Assembly (NCBI GenBank): GCA_030345135.1
Contig: CP128386.1
Coordinates: forward strand, 3,688,547-3,752,546
Length of the DNA stretch: 64,000 bases
DNA from: Chitinophagaceae bacterium DXS
GTDB taxonomy: Bacteria; Bacteroidota; Bacteroidia; Chitinophagales; Chitinophagaceae
Reading direction: 5' to 3'
The notes beneath the pieces are model-generated. The model saw only the letters and a list, made by a program, of their open reading frames with translations, ran no database searches and had not been told where the DNA came from. The position numbers and the translations under genes were made by a program. Positions 7,518-17,079 of this stretch are shown here, piece by piece. Within the stretch, counting starts at the first letter, position 1. Each line of letters opens with the position of its first letter.

Positions 7518-8543
7518 TTATGCGCTCTTTTCAAGTTGCTTGCAGATTCTTTGAATTGACTGAGTTAATGGTGTGTAATAAAACCCCGGGAGGAACTTCA
7601 ACAATTTGGTGTTGTCGTAATACACTTTCGATTGGGCTGTGTTTGCTGTTTCTTTCGTGATCATCGGATCCTTGCCGGAAAAAAAGCTCTTTATAGCTTC
7701 CAGCCGCCATACAACGGCTGCAATAAACGGTGTCACTCTTTTGTGAGGCACTTTCTTTCCGAAGCCATTGGCTATAGAAGTAAACAATTCCTTATAGGAG
7801 ATATTTTCAGCACTTACAATAAACCGCTGTGCGGAAATATTGCTTTCCATCAATTGGATCATTACGCTTGCTACATCCTGCACATCAACAAAACCATTTA
7901 CACCTTCTGAATACCAGGGAAACTCTTTGTAGATACTTTTGAACAACTCAGAAGAGCCTTTATTCCAATCACCAGCTCCCAGGATAACTGTCGGATTTAC
8001 AATCACAGCATCAAGCCCCTCGCCTATTCCTCTCCATACACTCATTTCAGCCAGAAATTTACTCTTGGCATATGCTGAATTGTGCATATGATCATCCCAT
8101 TTCAGCTCTTCATCTACATGCTCCTGATCTTTCTTCCTTCCAATAGCGGCAACTGAGCTTACATAAACAAGTTTGCGGATATTATTGTCAATGCACGCGT
8201 TCACCACGTTTTCAGTTCCGTCGATATTTGTTTGATGGATGAGTTTCCTCCGTTTGGGGCTAAAAGATACTATAGCCGCGCAGTGATATACTTCGGATAC
8301 GCCTTTCATGGCGTCCTCTAATTCTATCACATCGAGAATATCAGCCTGCACCCACTCTACTCCGGTTAGCTGTATCTGCGGCTTTGAGCGATGGTACAAC
8401 GCCCTTACGCGTTTTCCCGTTCCGGCAAGCTGTTGAACAAGCTCTGAACCAACAAGGCCATTCGCTCCTGTTACCAGGACTAAATCCATATTTTGAAGAC
8501 TAGCCGATGCTGGTTGTTTATCGTTCTGATTTACAGCTTCCAT
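7518..8543 (-). CDS. NAD-dependent epimerase/dehydratase (extended SDR)
   Basis: A 341-residue extended short-chain dehydrogenase. The Rossmann motif TGANGLVGSELV begins near residue 25, and an SSVAAIG strand and YAKSKFLAE (YxxxK, catalytic Tyr/Lys) follow. The pattern resembles dihydroflavonol-4-reductase/3-beta-HSD-like proteins, so the substrate may be a sugar nucleotide or small ketone; not determinable. An alternative start at 8489 (MDLVLVTGANG) removes 18 low-complexity residues and would be equally normal for the family. Convergent with lpxD. Confidence 0.85.
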   Translation of the reverse strand: MEAVNQNDKQPASASLQNMDLVLVTGANGLVGSELVQQLAGTGKRVRALYHRSKPQIQLTGVEWVQADILDVIELEDAMKGVSEVYHCAAIVSFSPKRRKLIHQTNIDGTENVVNACIDNNIRKLVYVSSVAAIGRKKDQEHVDEELKWDDHMHNSAYAKSKFLAEMSVWRGIGEGLDAVIVNPTVILGAGDWNKGSSELFKSIYKEFPWYSEGVNGFVDVQDVASVMIQLMESNISAQRFIVSAENISYKELFTSIANGFGKKVPHKRVTPFIAAVVWRLEAIKSFFSGKDPMITKETANTAQSKVYYDNTKLLKFLPGFYYTPLTQSIQRICKQLEKSA

Positions 8544-8774
8544 TGAGCGTATCTGTTATCTTTTCCTTAGTGCGTGACAAATATTTGGCAAACATACGTT
8601 TTATCTTTTGCTGCATTTCCTTTAAGGCTTGATTTTTGTCAGCAAATGAGGAATGTTTTACAAACGTTGAACAGGCAATTGCAGGAAGTCTTTAAAAGCA
8701 ATGTTTACTTACATCTTTTCCACCAATTGCACTAAAAGATGTGTTTGCAAAGCAATGAATCCTAATTTTACAGT

Positions 8775-9833
8775 ATGGCAACGCAACTGGATCTATTCGG
8801 CATGTTTGATGCACCTGTACAGGAGGAAAAAAAGAACACTGAGCAGGTAATTGCCCCGGCAACAACAGTACCGGAAGAAATTCTCGTTGAAGAAACCGCA
8901 GCAGAAGAACCGGTATTGCCGTTGGAGGAAATATTGCCATTGGAGAAAGCCATTCTTGAAGCTTCTGCTCCTGTTCCTGAAAAAAAGGAAGAACCAGTAA
9001 TTGCCACTGAAAATACATCCGCTGTCGTTTTCGCCGATCATAAGATCGCAGTTAAAATCAAACTAAAACCCAGGCCTGTAGAAGCAGTTGTAGAAACAGT
9101 CGTAGCTCAGGAAAACGATACGAAAGTTGTACCGGAAACAAACACTACTGCAATTCCACCAGCCGAAATTGCGCCGATCGATGCAGAAATGGTTTCCGAT
9201 AAAATCATAAACGAGGCTATTTTAGTTGAACAGGAGACTACCGCAAACCTTGAAGTGCAAACGGATGAGATTCTGGGTGCAAACAACACAAAAGAAGAAA
9301 AAGAACCGGATGCGTTATTAGAGAAAGAGATTGTTGTAATTGATGATTTATTTTCTGCGCATCCCGCAGCATTAAAAAAGGATGAGCCAAAGGCAGATAC
9401 AAAAAAATATGTTCAGACGGAATTGCCGGTTGTTAAAAAGAGAGGTAGAAAATCTTTTAAAGAGATTGATGCAGAAGTAAGCCTGGTAAGTGTTCCGGAC
9501 GATGAAGAACTTTTTCAAAAACAATATTATGCCATCAGCCAGGTGGCAAAATGGTTTAATGTAAATACATCTCTCCTGCGATATTGGGAAAATGAATTTG
9601 ACGTATTGAAGCCGCGCAAAAATCGCAAAGGTGACCGTCTTTTCAGACCAGAAGACATCAAAAATTTACAGGTGATCTATTACCTTTTGAGGCAAAGAAA
9701 ATTTTCAATAGAAGGCGCAAAAAAATATCTGAAAGAGAACAAAAAAAGCGCCGACACAAATATTCAGTTAATACAATCACTCACTAAACTTAAGGGCTTT
9801 TTGCTTGAGCTTAAAGCCAATCTCGGTTCATAA
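8775..9833 (+). CDS. MerR-family regulator with long acidic N-terminal extension
   Basis: The C-terminal part (about residues 250-325) is a MerR-type winged HTH: YYAISQVAKWFNVNTSLLRYWENEF followed by RLFRPEDIKNLQVIYYLL. Family members in Bacteroidota with this HTH are usually only about 110 residues. Here about 245 residues rich in Glu, Val, Ala, Pro and Thr precede it and look disordered. KKRGRKSF at 221-228 resembles an AT-hook. MATQLDLFGMFD at the start may be a short linear motif. No effector-binding domain is visible. Its TAA overlaps the ATG of the next gene by one base, so the two are translationally coupled. Confidence 0.85.
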   Translation: MATQLDLFGMFDAPVQEEKKNTEQVIAPATTVPEEILVEETAAEEPVLPLEEILPLEKAILEASAPVPEKKEEPVIATENTSAVVFADHKIAVKIKLKPRPVEAVVETVVAQENDTKVVPETNTTAIPPAEIAPIDAEMVSDKIINEAILVEQETTANLEVQTDEILGANNTKEEKEPDALLEKEIVVIDDLFSAHPAALKKDEPKADTKKYVQTELPVVKKRGRKSFKEIDAEVSLVSVPDDEELFQKQYYAISQVAKWFNVNTSLLRYWENEFDVLKPRKNRKGDRLFRPEDIKNLQVIYYLLRQRKFSIEGAKKYLKENKKSADTNIQLIQSLTKLKGFLLELKANLGS

Positions 9834-10378
9834 TGAAAATATATATCGCTCCTTTGCTGATGTTATCAGCACTGTTGTTTTTCTCCTGCAAAACATCTCA
9901 GCATTCACTAGCCGCTGCAGCAGCTAACAATACCTATGAAATTGTAAAAGACAGCGAGACAAAAGTATTGCGTGGCATCATTCACCGCAGTGATTTGGAA
10001 AATGATACAGCCTTCGCCTGGTTTAAACGAAATATGCAATACGGTACAGCAGATGGGAAAGCCATCGAAGCGTTAAAACAAAACGGAAAGTCTGTTCGTA
10101 TGGTGGTTTTCTGCGGAACCTGGTGCCATGACTCACAAAACCTGTTGCCCGTTTTTTACAGAATGGTTGACAAGTCTGGCTTTCCGGATTCATCCATACT
10201 ACTTGTTGCTGTTGACCGGAATAAAACAACATCAAACCATCTTGAAAAAACCTATAACGTTACCAACGTGCCTACGTTTATCGTGATGAAAAACGGCAAA
10301 GAAGCTGGTCGCGTTGTAGAGTATGGAAAAGAGGAGCAGATTGATAAGGAGATTGGGGAGATTGTCCGTGTTGAATAG
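9833..10378 (+). CDS. Thioredoxin-fold lipoprotein
   Basis: A 181-residue protein with a lipoprotein signal (LLFFSC, Cys19) and a thioredoxin-like domain. The redox centre is unusual: CGTWCHDS at 94-101 has Cys98 in the thioredoxin position, but the second Cys of a WCxxC motif is replaced by Ser; Cys94 lies upstream instead. The cis-proline loop is present as NVTNVPTFIVM. It may use single-Cys chemistry or a C94/C98 pair. Coupled to the MerR-like gene through a one-base overlap. The TAG stop lies inside a GAATAGTGAATAG repeat. Confidence 0.8.
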   Translation: MKIYIAPLLMLSALLFFSCKTSQHSLAAAAANNTYEIVKDSETKVLRGIIHRSDLENDTAFAWFKRNMQYGTADGKAIEALKQNGKSVRMVVFCGTWCHDSQNLLPVFYRMVDKSGFPDSSILLVAVDRNKTTSNHLEKTYNVTNVPTFIVMKNGKEAGRVVEYGKEEQIDKEIGEIVRVE

Positions 10379-10560
10379 TGAATTGCTGCTGGTCAATAGT
10401 GAATAGTCAATAGTGAAAGGTGGATCACGATTCTGCTGATCTTGGACGTTCATTATTCAGCGTCTGTGAAACCTTCTGTCTTTGCTCTCTGAGATAAAAA
10501 ATACAATTAAACAGTGCTTACTCTCTGTGGACCACTGTGGATTCTCTGTTCAACTCCTAT
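10376..10560. repeat. GAATAGTCAATAGTG and CTCTGTGGACCACTG word repeats
   Basis: From the stop codon onward: GAATAGTGAATTG, CAATAGTGAATAGTCAATAG, then a second family around CTCTCTGTGGACCACTGTGG and GATTCTCTGTTC. The first word returns inverted at 10607-10646 at the 3' end of the convergent MscS gene. Confidence 0.75.
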
Positions 10561-10606
10561 GTAACCGTATTTTTTTATTTCACACAGGTATAAATGATCA
10601 TACGCC

Positions 10607-10646
10607 TCCCCCATCTTTCACCATTCACTATTGACCATTGACTACC
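10607..10646. repeat. TTCACTATTGACCATTGAC word repeat reading into the MscS gene
   Basis: Units CACCATTCACTATTGACC and ATTGACTACC. On the minus strand the last codons and the stop of the MscS gene (VVNGQ) are part of the repeat. Confidence 0.75.
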
Positions 10647-11737
10647 TCGCTCCCTCCTTCAATACTTATCCTCGTATTGGCCGCAGCAAGTTCTATTTTG
10701 CTTTGTTTAAGCAGATTGATTATTTGCATATTGATTTCTTCGCGAAGGGTATTAAATTCAGCAATTGTTTGATGCATTGAAGTATAGTACTCAATAGTAA
10801 TGATATGTGCATTTTTACCGGTATCACTCAGGAAGACGGTACTGGCTTCAATAACATCCTTTTTAAGCAATGCTTTTATAGCATTGATCAGGGTGTTTAG
10901 CTGCTCAGGAGATGCTGCGAGATCTACCTCCAGTCTCACGTCCACACGACGTTGACGTCTTAATGTAATATTATCCAGGATGGTATCAACCATCTGTTTG
11001 TTCGGAACAGTAATGAATGTTTTTTGTTCGGTCCTTATTCGTGTGCTTCTTAACCCTATTTTTTCGACGGTTCCGGTAAAATTTTGAACCTTTACCGTAT
11101 CTCCAACCATAAACGGTTTGTCAAAAAAAATAACGAAAGATGCAATGAGGTTTTCCAGGCTTTCCCTTAATGACAGAGCGATTGCCGCTCCGACGATACT
11201 TAAGCCCGTGAGCAGGTTGTTGATGTCATAATGGAAAGAAAATTTCAGGATCAGCAGTATGCCCAGTATTATGAGTATTACACGGAAAAAATCCTTAAAG
11301 AAGATCACCAGTTGGTTGTCTGCCTGATCCGAAGTTTGATTTGCCCTTTGTTCCAGGATGAGCGCAATAAACTGCATGACTTTTATACAAAGTCTGATGA
11401 ATACAATGGTAAGTGCAGCTTTACTGATCGAATCAAGAATATCTTTTGTGCTTACCCTGTAAATTGTAAAATCCAGTATTCGGGGAAAGGTTAATTTATC
11501 AAGCGCAATGAAAATAATGTTCAGCATAAAGAACCACTCCAGCGGTTTGATCACAAGGTCCAGGAATGGTTGCCGGTAAAAAGAAGTGTCAATCTTTGAA
11601 AAAACACGAAGAATCAATCTTGCAAAATATTTGGAGATGACTCTTTTTACAAAAAAAGCAAATAGTATAACGCCAAAAACATACAGGTAAAGCTGTATGC
11701 TGTTATTTAGAATTTCCTGTTGTAATAAGTTCTTCAT
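10628..11737 (-). CDS. Mechanosensitive ion channel, MscS family
   Basis: A 369-residue inner-membrane channel that releases solutes on hypo-osmotic shock. Four hydrophobic segments lie in the first 200 residues. The pore-lining TM3 and beta domain follow, with GLSIVGAAIALSLRESLENLIASF and then FDKPFMVGDTVKV and GTVEKIGLRSTRIRT, both hallmark MscS sequences. The last residues VVNGQ and the stop are encoded by an intergenic repeat, so the C-terminus has probably drifted. Promoter not evident; the gap to lpxH carries repeats. Confidence 0.92.
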   Translation of the reverse strand: MKNLLQQEILNNSIQLYLYVFGVILFAFFVKRVISKYFARLILRVFSKIDTSFYRQPFLDLVIKPLEWFFMLNIIFIALDKLTFPRILDFTIYRVSTKDILDSISKAALTIVFIRLCIKVMQFIALILEQRANQTSDQADNQLVIFFKDFFRVILIILGILLILKFSFHYDINNLLTGLSIVGAAIALSLRESLENLIASFVIFFDKPFMVGDTVKVQNFTGTVEKIGLRSTRIRTEQKTFITVPNKQMVDTILDNITLRRQRRVDVRLEVDLAASPEQLNTLINAIKALLKKDVIEASTVFLSDTGKNAHIITIEYYTSMHQTIAEFNTLREEINMQIINLLKQSKIELAAANTRISIEGGSEVVNGQ

Positions 11738-11744
11738 TCTCTTT

Positions 11745-11785
11745 GCTAATTGATAATTGACAATTGGAAATTGACAATTAAAGAT
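11745..11785. repeat. TTGATAATTGACAATTGG word repeat
   Basis: Short run of AATTGA/CAATTG units upstream of the MscS gene start on the minus strand. Confidence 0.6.
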
Positions 11786-11847
11786 GCCCCATTCTTTAAT
11801 TAACTACTCCTGTTTTTGAAAGGCTAAAAACAGACAAACGAAGCTGC

Positions 11848-11896
11848 ACCTTTCACTATTCACCATTCACAATTGACCATTCACCATCCACTATTT
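11848..11896. repeat. TTCACCATTCACAATTGACC word repeat reading into lpxH
   Basis: Units CTATTCACCATTCACAATTG and ACCATTCACCATCCACTATT. On the minus strand the run encodes the last dozen residues of the LpxH protein and its TAG stop. Confidence 0.75.
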
Positions 11897-12665
11897 CCTC
11901 TTTCCATTCCTTCAACTTAACATCATTTCCATCAAACTCCGCATATGTAAAATAATTAATCCAGTCACCAAGATTTATGTACTTACTATGATGGCTCAAA
12001 TTGATATCAAGCGGAAGATGCCGGTGGCCAAAAATAAAATAATCGTAGTGTTCTTTCGCCAAAACTTCCCGGCTGTAGATGACAAGCCATTCATTCTCTT
12101 CACCAAGAAAAACCGCATCAGCATTGCCTGTTTTTGCCCTACTCTTCCTGCTGAAATAGTTGGCCAGACCAATTCCCCAGGTCGGATGCAATTGGCCGAA
12201 TAGCCACTGGCAAAACCTGTTGCGGAAGATCTTTTTAATGAATTTATACCCATGATCACCAGGACCTAAACCATCCCCATGACCGATATAAAATTTCTTT
12301 CCGTTCCATTCAAATGTCTTTGGTTCAGTATAAACCGGAATATGTAATTCTCTCTCAAAATATCCACTCATCCACATGTCGTGGTTGCCTAAAAAAAAAT
12401 GAACAGCAATACCGTTGTCCGTTAATTCGGCAAGCTTGCCCAGTAACCGTACGTAACCCTTCGGCACAACTTCTTTATACTCATACCAGAAATCAAAAAT
12501 ATCACCTACAATAAAGATCTCTGCTGCATCATGTTTAATTGAATCGAGAAACTTAACCACTTTTTTCTCCCTGATCAGACTGCTATCATAATCAGGAGCG
12601 CCAAGATGAAAATCCGAAAGAAAATAGATCTTTTTTCCAGGGCTGATATGTTGACTTTGTGCCAT
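11856..12665 (-). CDS. lpxH: UDP-2,3-diacylglucosamine diphosphatase
   Basis: Calcineurin-like metallophosphoesterase that cleaves UDP-2,3-diacylglucosamine to lipid X in lipid A synthesis, at the inner membrane face. Metal motifs are complete: LSDFHLGAPD near 15, GDIFDFWYE near 54, LGNHDMW near 91, GHGDGLGPGD near 128 and FGHRHLP near 217. The 269-residue length is slightly long because the tail IVDGEWSIVNGE is encoded by an intergenic word repeat and is unlikely to be functional. It lies 222 bases downstream of the LutC-like gene, separated by another repeat block. Confidence 0.9.
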   Translation of the reverse strand: MAQSQHISPGKKIYFLSDFHLGAPDYDSSLIREKKVVKFLDSIKHDAAEIFIVGDIFDFWYEYKEVVPKGYVRLLGKLAELTDNGIAVHFFLGNHDMWMSGYFERELHIPVYTEPKTFEWNGKKFYIGHGDGLGPGDHGYKFIKKIFRNRFCQWLFGQLHPTWGIGLANYFSRKSRAKTGNADAVFLGEENEWLVIYSREVLAKEHYDYFIFGHRHLPLDINLSHHSKYINLGDWINYFTYAEFDGNDVKLKEWKEEIVDGEWSIVNGE

Positions 12666-12892
12666 TAGAAGTTGTAAGTTATAAGTTTTACGTTATAAGT
12701 TTTACGTTGTACGTTTTAAGTTATACGTTTAGCCCAGGAGTAAGCTGAAAGTTATAAGTTTTTCATTGCACGTTTAAGCCCGGGTATTTACCGGTGCGAA
12801 GTTATAAGTGATATGCTCGGTAATGTGGAACAACTTACATAAAGACGTTCTTCTAACGTATAACGTAAAACGTATAACTTACAGCGTTCACC
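12663..12892. repeat. AAGTTATACGTTTTACG word repeat, inverted within the gap
   Basis: Long block of AAGTTATAAG, TTTTACGTTATAAG, TTGTACG and AAGTTATACG units on one side, and inverted units (CGTATAACG, TAAAACGTATAACTTAC) on the other, starting at the stop codon of the LutC-like gene. A long imperfect hairpin is possible. The same word occurs at 57886-57905. Confidence 0.75.
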
Positions 12893-13520
12893 CTTCTATC
12901 ATCAGGCAAAAAACTTCCTTGGGACCATGTACCCCCACCACCAATGTTTTTTCAATATCGGCGGTCCTGCTCGGGCCCGTAGCCAACGTAATAAGAGAGG
13001 GCAATTTAGCGTACTTTTCTTTTACACCGCTTAGTGCATCTTTAATATCATATACCAGCTGGCTGGTGTAGGCTATGCAAATGTGTACAGGCGCATAAAC
13101 GCTAACGGTTCTGCCGCTTTGCTGTGCGCTGCTCAATACTATGCTGCCGGTACGTGCAATTAATTTTTCGCAGGTGGTGATGGATGCATCGCAGCCATAT
13201 AAATCCGTGGTGTATTGAATACCGAGACCTGCCTGTTGCAGGTCATTCTTTAGCTGCTCTTCCCTGCAATAGATCTTGGTCCAGTTGCGCGTTGTGATCA
13301 ACGCCTTGAGTTGTTCAACAGCTTCCGCCCTATCCAGGCAAAATGAAAACCGTCCCTGCAGCTTTGAGAAATTTTCCGCAAACTCTACCTCGGACTCTTG
13401 CTGACGCGGTTGAAAAACGCTGTCATTTCCCTCGCTTTGCGGAAACGGAACAGGCACTGGATTGCTCAGTGCCTGCCGTATTTTTTTCAGTATATTTTCT
13501 TTTGCTTTTGAAATCTGCAT
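12888..13520 (-). CDS. LUD-domain protein (LutC/YkgG family)
   Basis: A 210-residue LUD-domain protein related to LutC of the lactate-utilisation LutABC complex. The second half contains the typical TGSIVLSS, HICIAYTSQLV and PSRTADIEKTLVVGVHGPKEV. LutA and LutB are not present here. It begins nine bases after the end of ftsH on the same strand. An rsfS-ftsH-lutC arrangement is common in Bacteroidota, so this may be a housekeeping partner rather than a lactate enzyme. Function inferred at family level only. Confidence 0.85.
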   Translation of the reverse strand: MQISKAKENILKKIRQALSNPVPVPFPQSEGNDSVFQPRQQESEVEFAENFSKLQGRFSFCLDRAEAVEQLKALITTRNWTKIYCREEQLKNDLQQAGLGIQYTTDLYGCDASITTCEKLIARTGSIVLSSAQQSGRTVSVYAPVHICIAYTSQLVYDIKDALSGVKEKYAKLPSLITLATGPSRTADIEKTLVVGVHGPKEVFCLMIEG

Positions 13521-13529
13521 GTCACAAAA

Positions 13530-15596
13530 TTAGTGAGGAGCTTTAATACCGCTGTCGTAAGGAGGAACACCTTCGCTTACGGACCCATCAGGATGTTTTT
13601 GAGCCTCTTCAGGATCAACATCCAACAGTTTCTTCTCTTCGTAAGGACGTTTACCTATCAGGTTTTCTACATCACTCTGGAACAGCACTTCCTTCGTAAG
13701 CAACTCTTTAGCCAGTTTTTCCACTTCTACTCTTTTCTCCAGCAACAATGATTTTGTTCTTTCGTAAGCTGCGTCAATAATCTTTCTTACTTCATCATCA
13801 ATCAACTTACCTGTTTCCTCGCTGTAAGGCTTGGTGAACATGTTTTCCTGAGAAGGATCGTAGAAGCTGATGTTACCAACTTTATCGTTCATACCGTACA
13901 CGGTAACCATGGCGTAAGCCATACGTGTGATCTGCTGAAGGTCGTTAGAAGCACCTGTTGATATTTTTCCGAAGAAAATATCTTCACTTGCCCTACCGCC
14001 CAATGTCATACAGATCTGATCCATCAGTTGATCCGTATTATACAGGTATTGTTCTTTAGGAGTATACTGTGCATATCCTAATGCCGCAGTACCACGGGGA
14101 ACGATCGTTACTTTCAACAAAGGATAAGCATGCTCCAGGAACCATCCGCAAATTGCGTGACCTGCTTCGTGGTAAGCGATGATCTCTTTTTCTTCAGGAG
14201 AAATGATCTTGTTCTTTTTCTCAAGACCACCAATTACCCTGTCGATAGCATCCTGGAAGTCACCCATATCAACGGCTTCCTTGTTCTTACGGGCTGCAAT
14301 AAGTGCCGCTTCATTACAAACGTTAGCGATATCGGCACCCGCAAAACCAGGTGTTTGTTCAGCCAGTTTGTGAATGTCCAGTTTCTCTGAAGTCTTAATT
14401 GGCTTCAAGTGTACTTTGAAGATGGCTTCACGCCCTTTTACATCTGGTTTGTCGATACCGATCTGGCGATCGAAACGTCCCGGACGTAACAGCGCACTAT
14501 CCAATACATCAGGTCTGTTTGTAGCAGCAAGAATGATGATCCCTGCATCGCCGGCAAAACCATCCATTTCAACCAGCAACTGGTTAAGGGTGTTTTCCCT
14601 TTCATCGTTGCTCATGATAGCATTGCGTCCGCGTGCACGGCCAATCGCATCAATCTCATCGATGAAAATGATACAAGGTGCTTTTTCTCTTGCCTGTTTA
14701 AACAGGTCTCTAACCCTGCTGGCACCAACACCCACAAACATCTCCACAAATTCACTACCGCTCATGGTGAAGAATGGAACCTGGGCTTCTCCGGCCATCG
14801 CTTTTGCAAGCAATGTCTTACCAGTACCCGGCGGACCAACAAGCAATGCGCCTTTTGGAATTTTACCGCCGAGCGCCGTATACTTTTTGGGATTCTTCAG
14901 AAAGTCAACAATTTCCATCACTTCAACCTTTGCTTCGTCAAGCCCGGCTACGTCAGCGAAAGTGATGCTTACTTTGGTTCCTTTATCAAACAGCTGTGCT
15001 CTTGATTTGCCGATGTTGAAGATACCACCCGGACCGCTGCCACCAGGGCCGCCGCCAACTTTACGCATCAATAACACCCAAAGACCAACAAATAATAAGA
15101 TTGTAACGAGGGTATTCGCAATTGGTCCGAACCATTCACCTTCATTGGTTGGTTTAACGGGGACCTCTTGTATATTGTTGTCTTTATATAATTGAGCCAG
15201 TCGTTCTTCAAAGCTCTTTATATCTGCAACGGGGAATTCAAAAACAGGTTTTCCATTAACATTGTTGGGAACGTTGTTCTTAAATTTTTCCTTATAAAAA
15301 GGCTTGGTAAGCAGGCTGTCGTTTTTAATGTAAACACGAACAATCTCTTTATTTCTTACCAGGTCCATTTTCTCAACATCGCCCTGTAAAAGCATGTTCT
15401 TTTTAAACTCCAGTTCAGTTGTTTGGGTAACATCTGCGGAGCCAAGGCTAAGAAAATTGTATCCAATAAGTATAACAGCTATTAGTGCGTAGATCCAGTA
15501 AATACTAAAGCGGGGGCCGCGTCGCTGCCCCTTGTCATCATTGCCATTTCCCCTGTCTAAAAAATTCGGTCGGTTTTTTTTGTCGTCCTGTGCCAT
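13530..15596 (-). CDS. ftsH: ATP-dependent zinc metalloprotease FtsH
   Basis: Membrane-bound AAA+ protease of 688 residues that degrades misfolded membrane proteins and regulatory substrates. TM1 lies at about 32-50 and TM2 at about 158-177, followed by a Gly-rich linker. Walker A is GPPGTGKT (254-261), Walker B IIFIDEID (309-316), the SRH region [19 protein letters not shown], and the zinc site HEAGH (476-480). Length and order are normal. Upstream rsfS on the same strand is 108 bases away; the downstream LutC-like gene is nine bases away. Confidence 0.98.
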   Translation of the reverse strand: MAQDDKKNRPNFLDRGNGNDDKGQRRGPRFSIYWIYALIAVILIGYNFLSLGSADVTQTTELEFKKNMLLQGDVEKMDLVRNKEIVRVYIKNDSLLTKPFYKEKFKNNVPNNVNGKPVFEFPVADIKSFEERLAQLYKDNNIQEVPVKPTNEGEWFGPIANTLVTILLFVGLWVLLMRKVGGGPGGSGPGGIFNIGKSRAQLFDKGTKVSITFADVAGLDEAKVEVMEIVDFLKNPKKYTALGGKIPKGALLVGPPGTGKTLLAKAMAGEAQVPFFTMSGSEFVEMFVGVGASRVRDLFKQAREKAPCIIFIDEIDAIGRARGRNAIMSNDERENTLNQLLVEMDGFAGDAGIIILAATNRPDVLDSALLRPGRFDRQIGIDKPDVKGREAIFKVHLKPIKTSEKLDIHKLAEQTPGFAGADIANVCNEAALIAARKNKEAVDMGDFQDAIDRVIGGLEKKNKIISPEEKEIIAYHEAGHAICGWFLEHAYPLLKVTIVPRGTAALGYAQYTPKEQYLYNTDQLMDQICMTLGGRASEDIFFGKISTGASNDLQQITRMAYAMVTVYGMNDKVGNISFYDPSQENMFTKPYSEETGKLIDDEVRKIIDAAYERTKSLLLEKRVEVEKLAKELLTKEVLFQSDVENLIGKRPYEEKKLLDVDPEEAQKHPDGSVSEGVPPYDSGIKAPH

Positions 15597-15704
15597 ACGT
15601 CTTACTTCACTAAGTGTATAAATAGTTTTTCGTTAAAAAAGTTCATTTTCGAGTCAAAAAATACGGTTGTATCGTAGAAAGATAGTGAAATTTCAGATAT
15701 ATCA

Positions 15705-16109
15705 TTATTCGTCATGCCCAATTACTTCGGCATCGCTCCACATTTCTTCCAGTTTGTAAAACTTTCTGGCTTCAGGTTGCATTACATGAACCACTATGTT
15801 CACGTAATCAATCAATACCCACTGTAATGCCTGGTGACCTTCGTGTTTATAAGGCATTTCATCACAATCCTCCTTCACCTTCACTTCCACAAAATCACTA
15901 ATAGCTTTAACCTGGGTAGTTGTAGAGGCCTGGCAAATAATAAAGAAGTCGGCAACAGCTTCCGGAATTTTTCGTAGGTCGAGCGAAACGATGTTTTCAC
16001 CTTTTTTATCCTGGATGGCTTTGATGATAGACTTGAATATCCTGGAGTTCCTAGTAATTTTTACCACACCGGATTTTTTGCGGGTAGTTAAAACAGATAA
16101 TGGTGCCAA
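15705..16109 (-). CDS. rsfS: Ribosome silencing factor RsfS
   Basis: A 134-residue member of the RsfS/Iojap family, which binds uL14 on the 50S subunit and blocks subunit joining when nutrients are poor. Conserved segments are DLRKIPEAVADFFIICQASTTTQVKAISD and HEGHQALQWVLIDYVNIVVHVMQPEARKFYKLEEMWSDAE. An N-terminal extension of about 20 basic residues precedes the domain. It is divergent from birA at 16308, an arrangement usual in Bacteroidota. Confidence 0.95.
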   Translation of the reverse strand: MAPLSVLTTRKKSGVVKITRNSRIFKSIIKAIQDKKGENIVSLDLRKIPEAVADFFIICQASTTTQVKAISDFVEVKVKEDCDEMPYKHEGHQALQWVLIDYVNIVVHVMQPEARKFYKLEEMWSDAEVIGHDE

Positions 16110-16307
16110 TAATGAATCTTATTTAAAATGATAAAATTACTGTTTATCGGAAGGGGTAATGATCATCACTGTATTTATCAACGAGTACCGACCATTCCAA
16201 CCAACAACTAAACAGTGTATCTTATAGGCAATAAAAGACGTAAAATGCTGCTTGTATAGCCGCTTAAGCTGTAAACTGTTTTTATCTTCGCCAAAAATAG
16301 TGATTCT

Positions 16308-17072
16308 TTGGTTCAATATTCCGCAATTCCTTTAAGCAATACACCTTTCATAGAATTATTGCAGGTAGACAGTACCAACAACTATGCCATGCAACTTGTT
16401 CAAAACGGTACGGCAACGCATGGAACCGCAGTGTTTACGGGGTTTCAGACGGCCGGAAAAGGACAACGGGGCAAACAATGGCATGGAGCACAGGGAGAGA
16501 ACATTGCCCTGTCTGTACTACTAAATACGGGCGCCATCGGCATTTCGCGTCAATTTGCACTGAGCGCTGCAGTTGCGCTGGCGGCTCACGCATTTTTCAC
16601 TAAATATTGTGTTTCTGATGCTTCTGTAAAATGGCCCAATGACATTTATTGGCGTGACAGAAAGGCAGGAGGCATCCTGATTGAAAATGTCATACGCGGC
16701 CAGGAATGGCAGTGGGCAATTGTTGGAATTGGATTGAATATCAATCAGTCGACATTTGATACCGCCACGGGCAGGCCAGTCTCATTGAAACAAATTACCG
16801 GAAAACAATTTGATGTAAGTGGGCTGGCAAAGGAATTGGCTTCAATGGTGATCAGCGCATTCGATGAATTGCAGCACATTCCATTTGCACAAATCCTGGA
16901 CCGTTATAATGATGTCTTGTTTAAAAAGGGAGAACAGGTAAAGCTGAAAAAGGACTCGATTGTTTTTGAGTGTACAATAGAAAAAGTAAATGCATCCGGC
17001 GAGCTGGAAATAAGCGGCGCACCGTACGGACCATTTAGATTTGGAGAGGTTGAGTGGATGATTGGGACTTAG
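16308..17072 (+). CDS. birA: Biotin--[acetyl-CoA-carboxylase] ligase
   Basis: A 254-residue monofunctional biotin protein ligase without the N-terminal repressor HTH. It activates biotin to biotinyl-AMP and attaches it to carrier proteins. Visible are the biotin/ATP loop GKGQRGKQWHGAQGENIALS and VKWPNDIYWRDRKAGGILIE. No ATG lies near the expected N-terminus, so a TTG at 16308 is used as start. A -7-like TATCTTCG (16283-16290) lies upstream. Divergent from rsfS. Confidence 0.92.
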   Translation: MVQYSAIPLSNTPFIELLQVDSTNNYAMQLVQNGTATHGTAVFTGFQTAGKGQRGKQWHGAQGENIALSVLLNTGAIGISRQFALSAAVALAAHAFFTKYCVSDASVKWPNDIYWRDRKAGGILIENVIRGQEWQWAIVGIGLNINQSTFDTATGRPVSLKQITGKQFDVSGLAKELASMVISAFDELQHIPFAQILDRYNDVLFKKGEQVKLKKDSIVFECTIEKVNASGELEISGAPYGPFRFGEVEWMIGT

Positions 17073-17079
17073 ATTGTCT

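Noticed and set aside
14374-15195. Long open frame on + (273 codons) opposite ftsH
   Set aside because: It lies wholly inside ftsH on the other strand, whose protein shows all FtsH motifs; the + translation resembles no protein and is a shadow of biased codon use.
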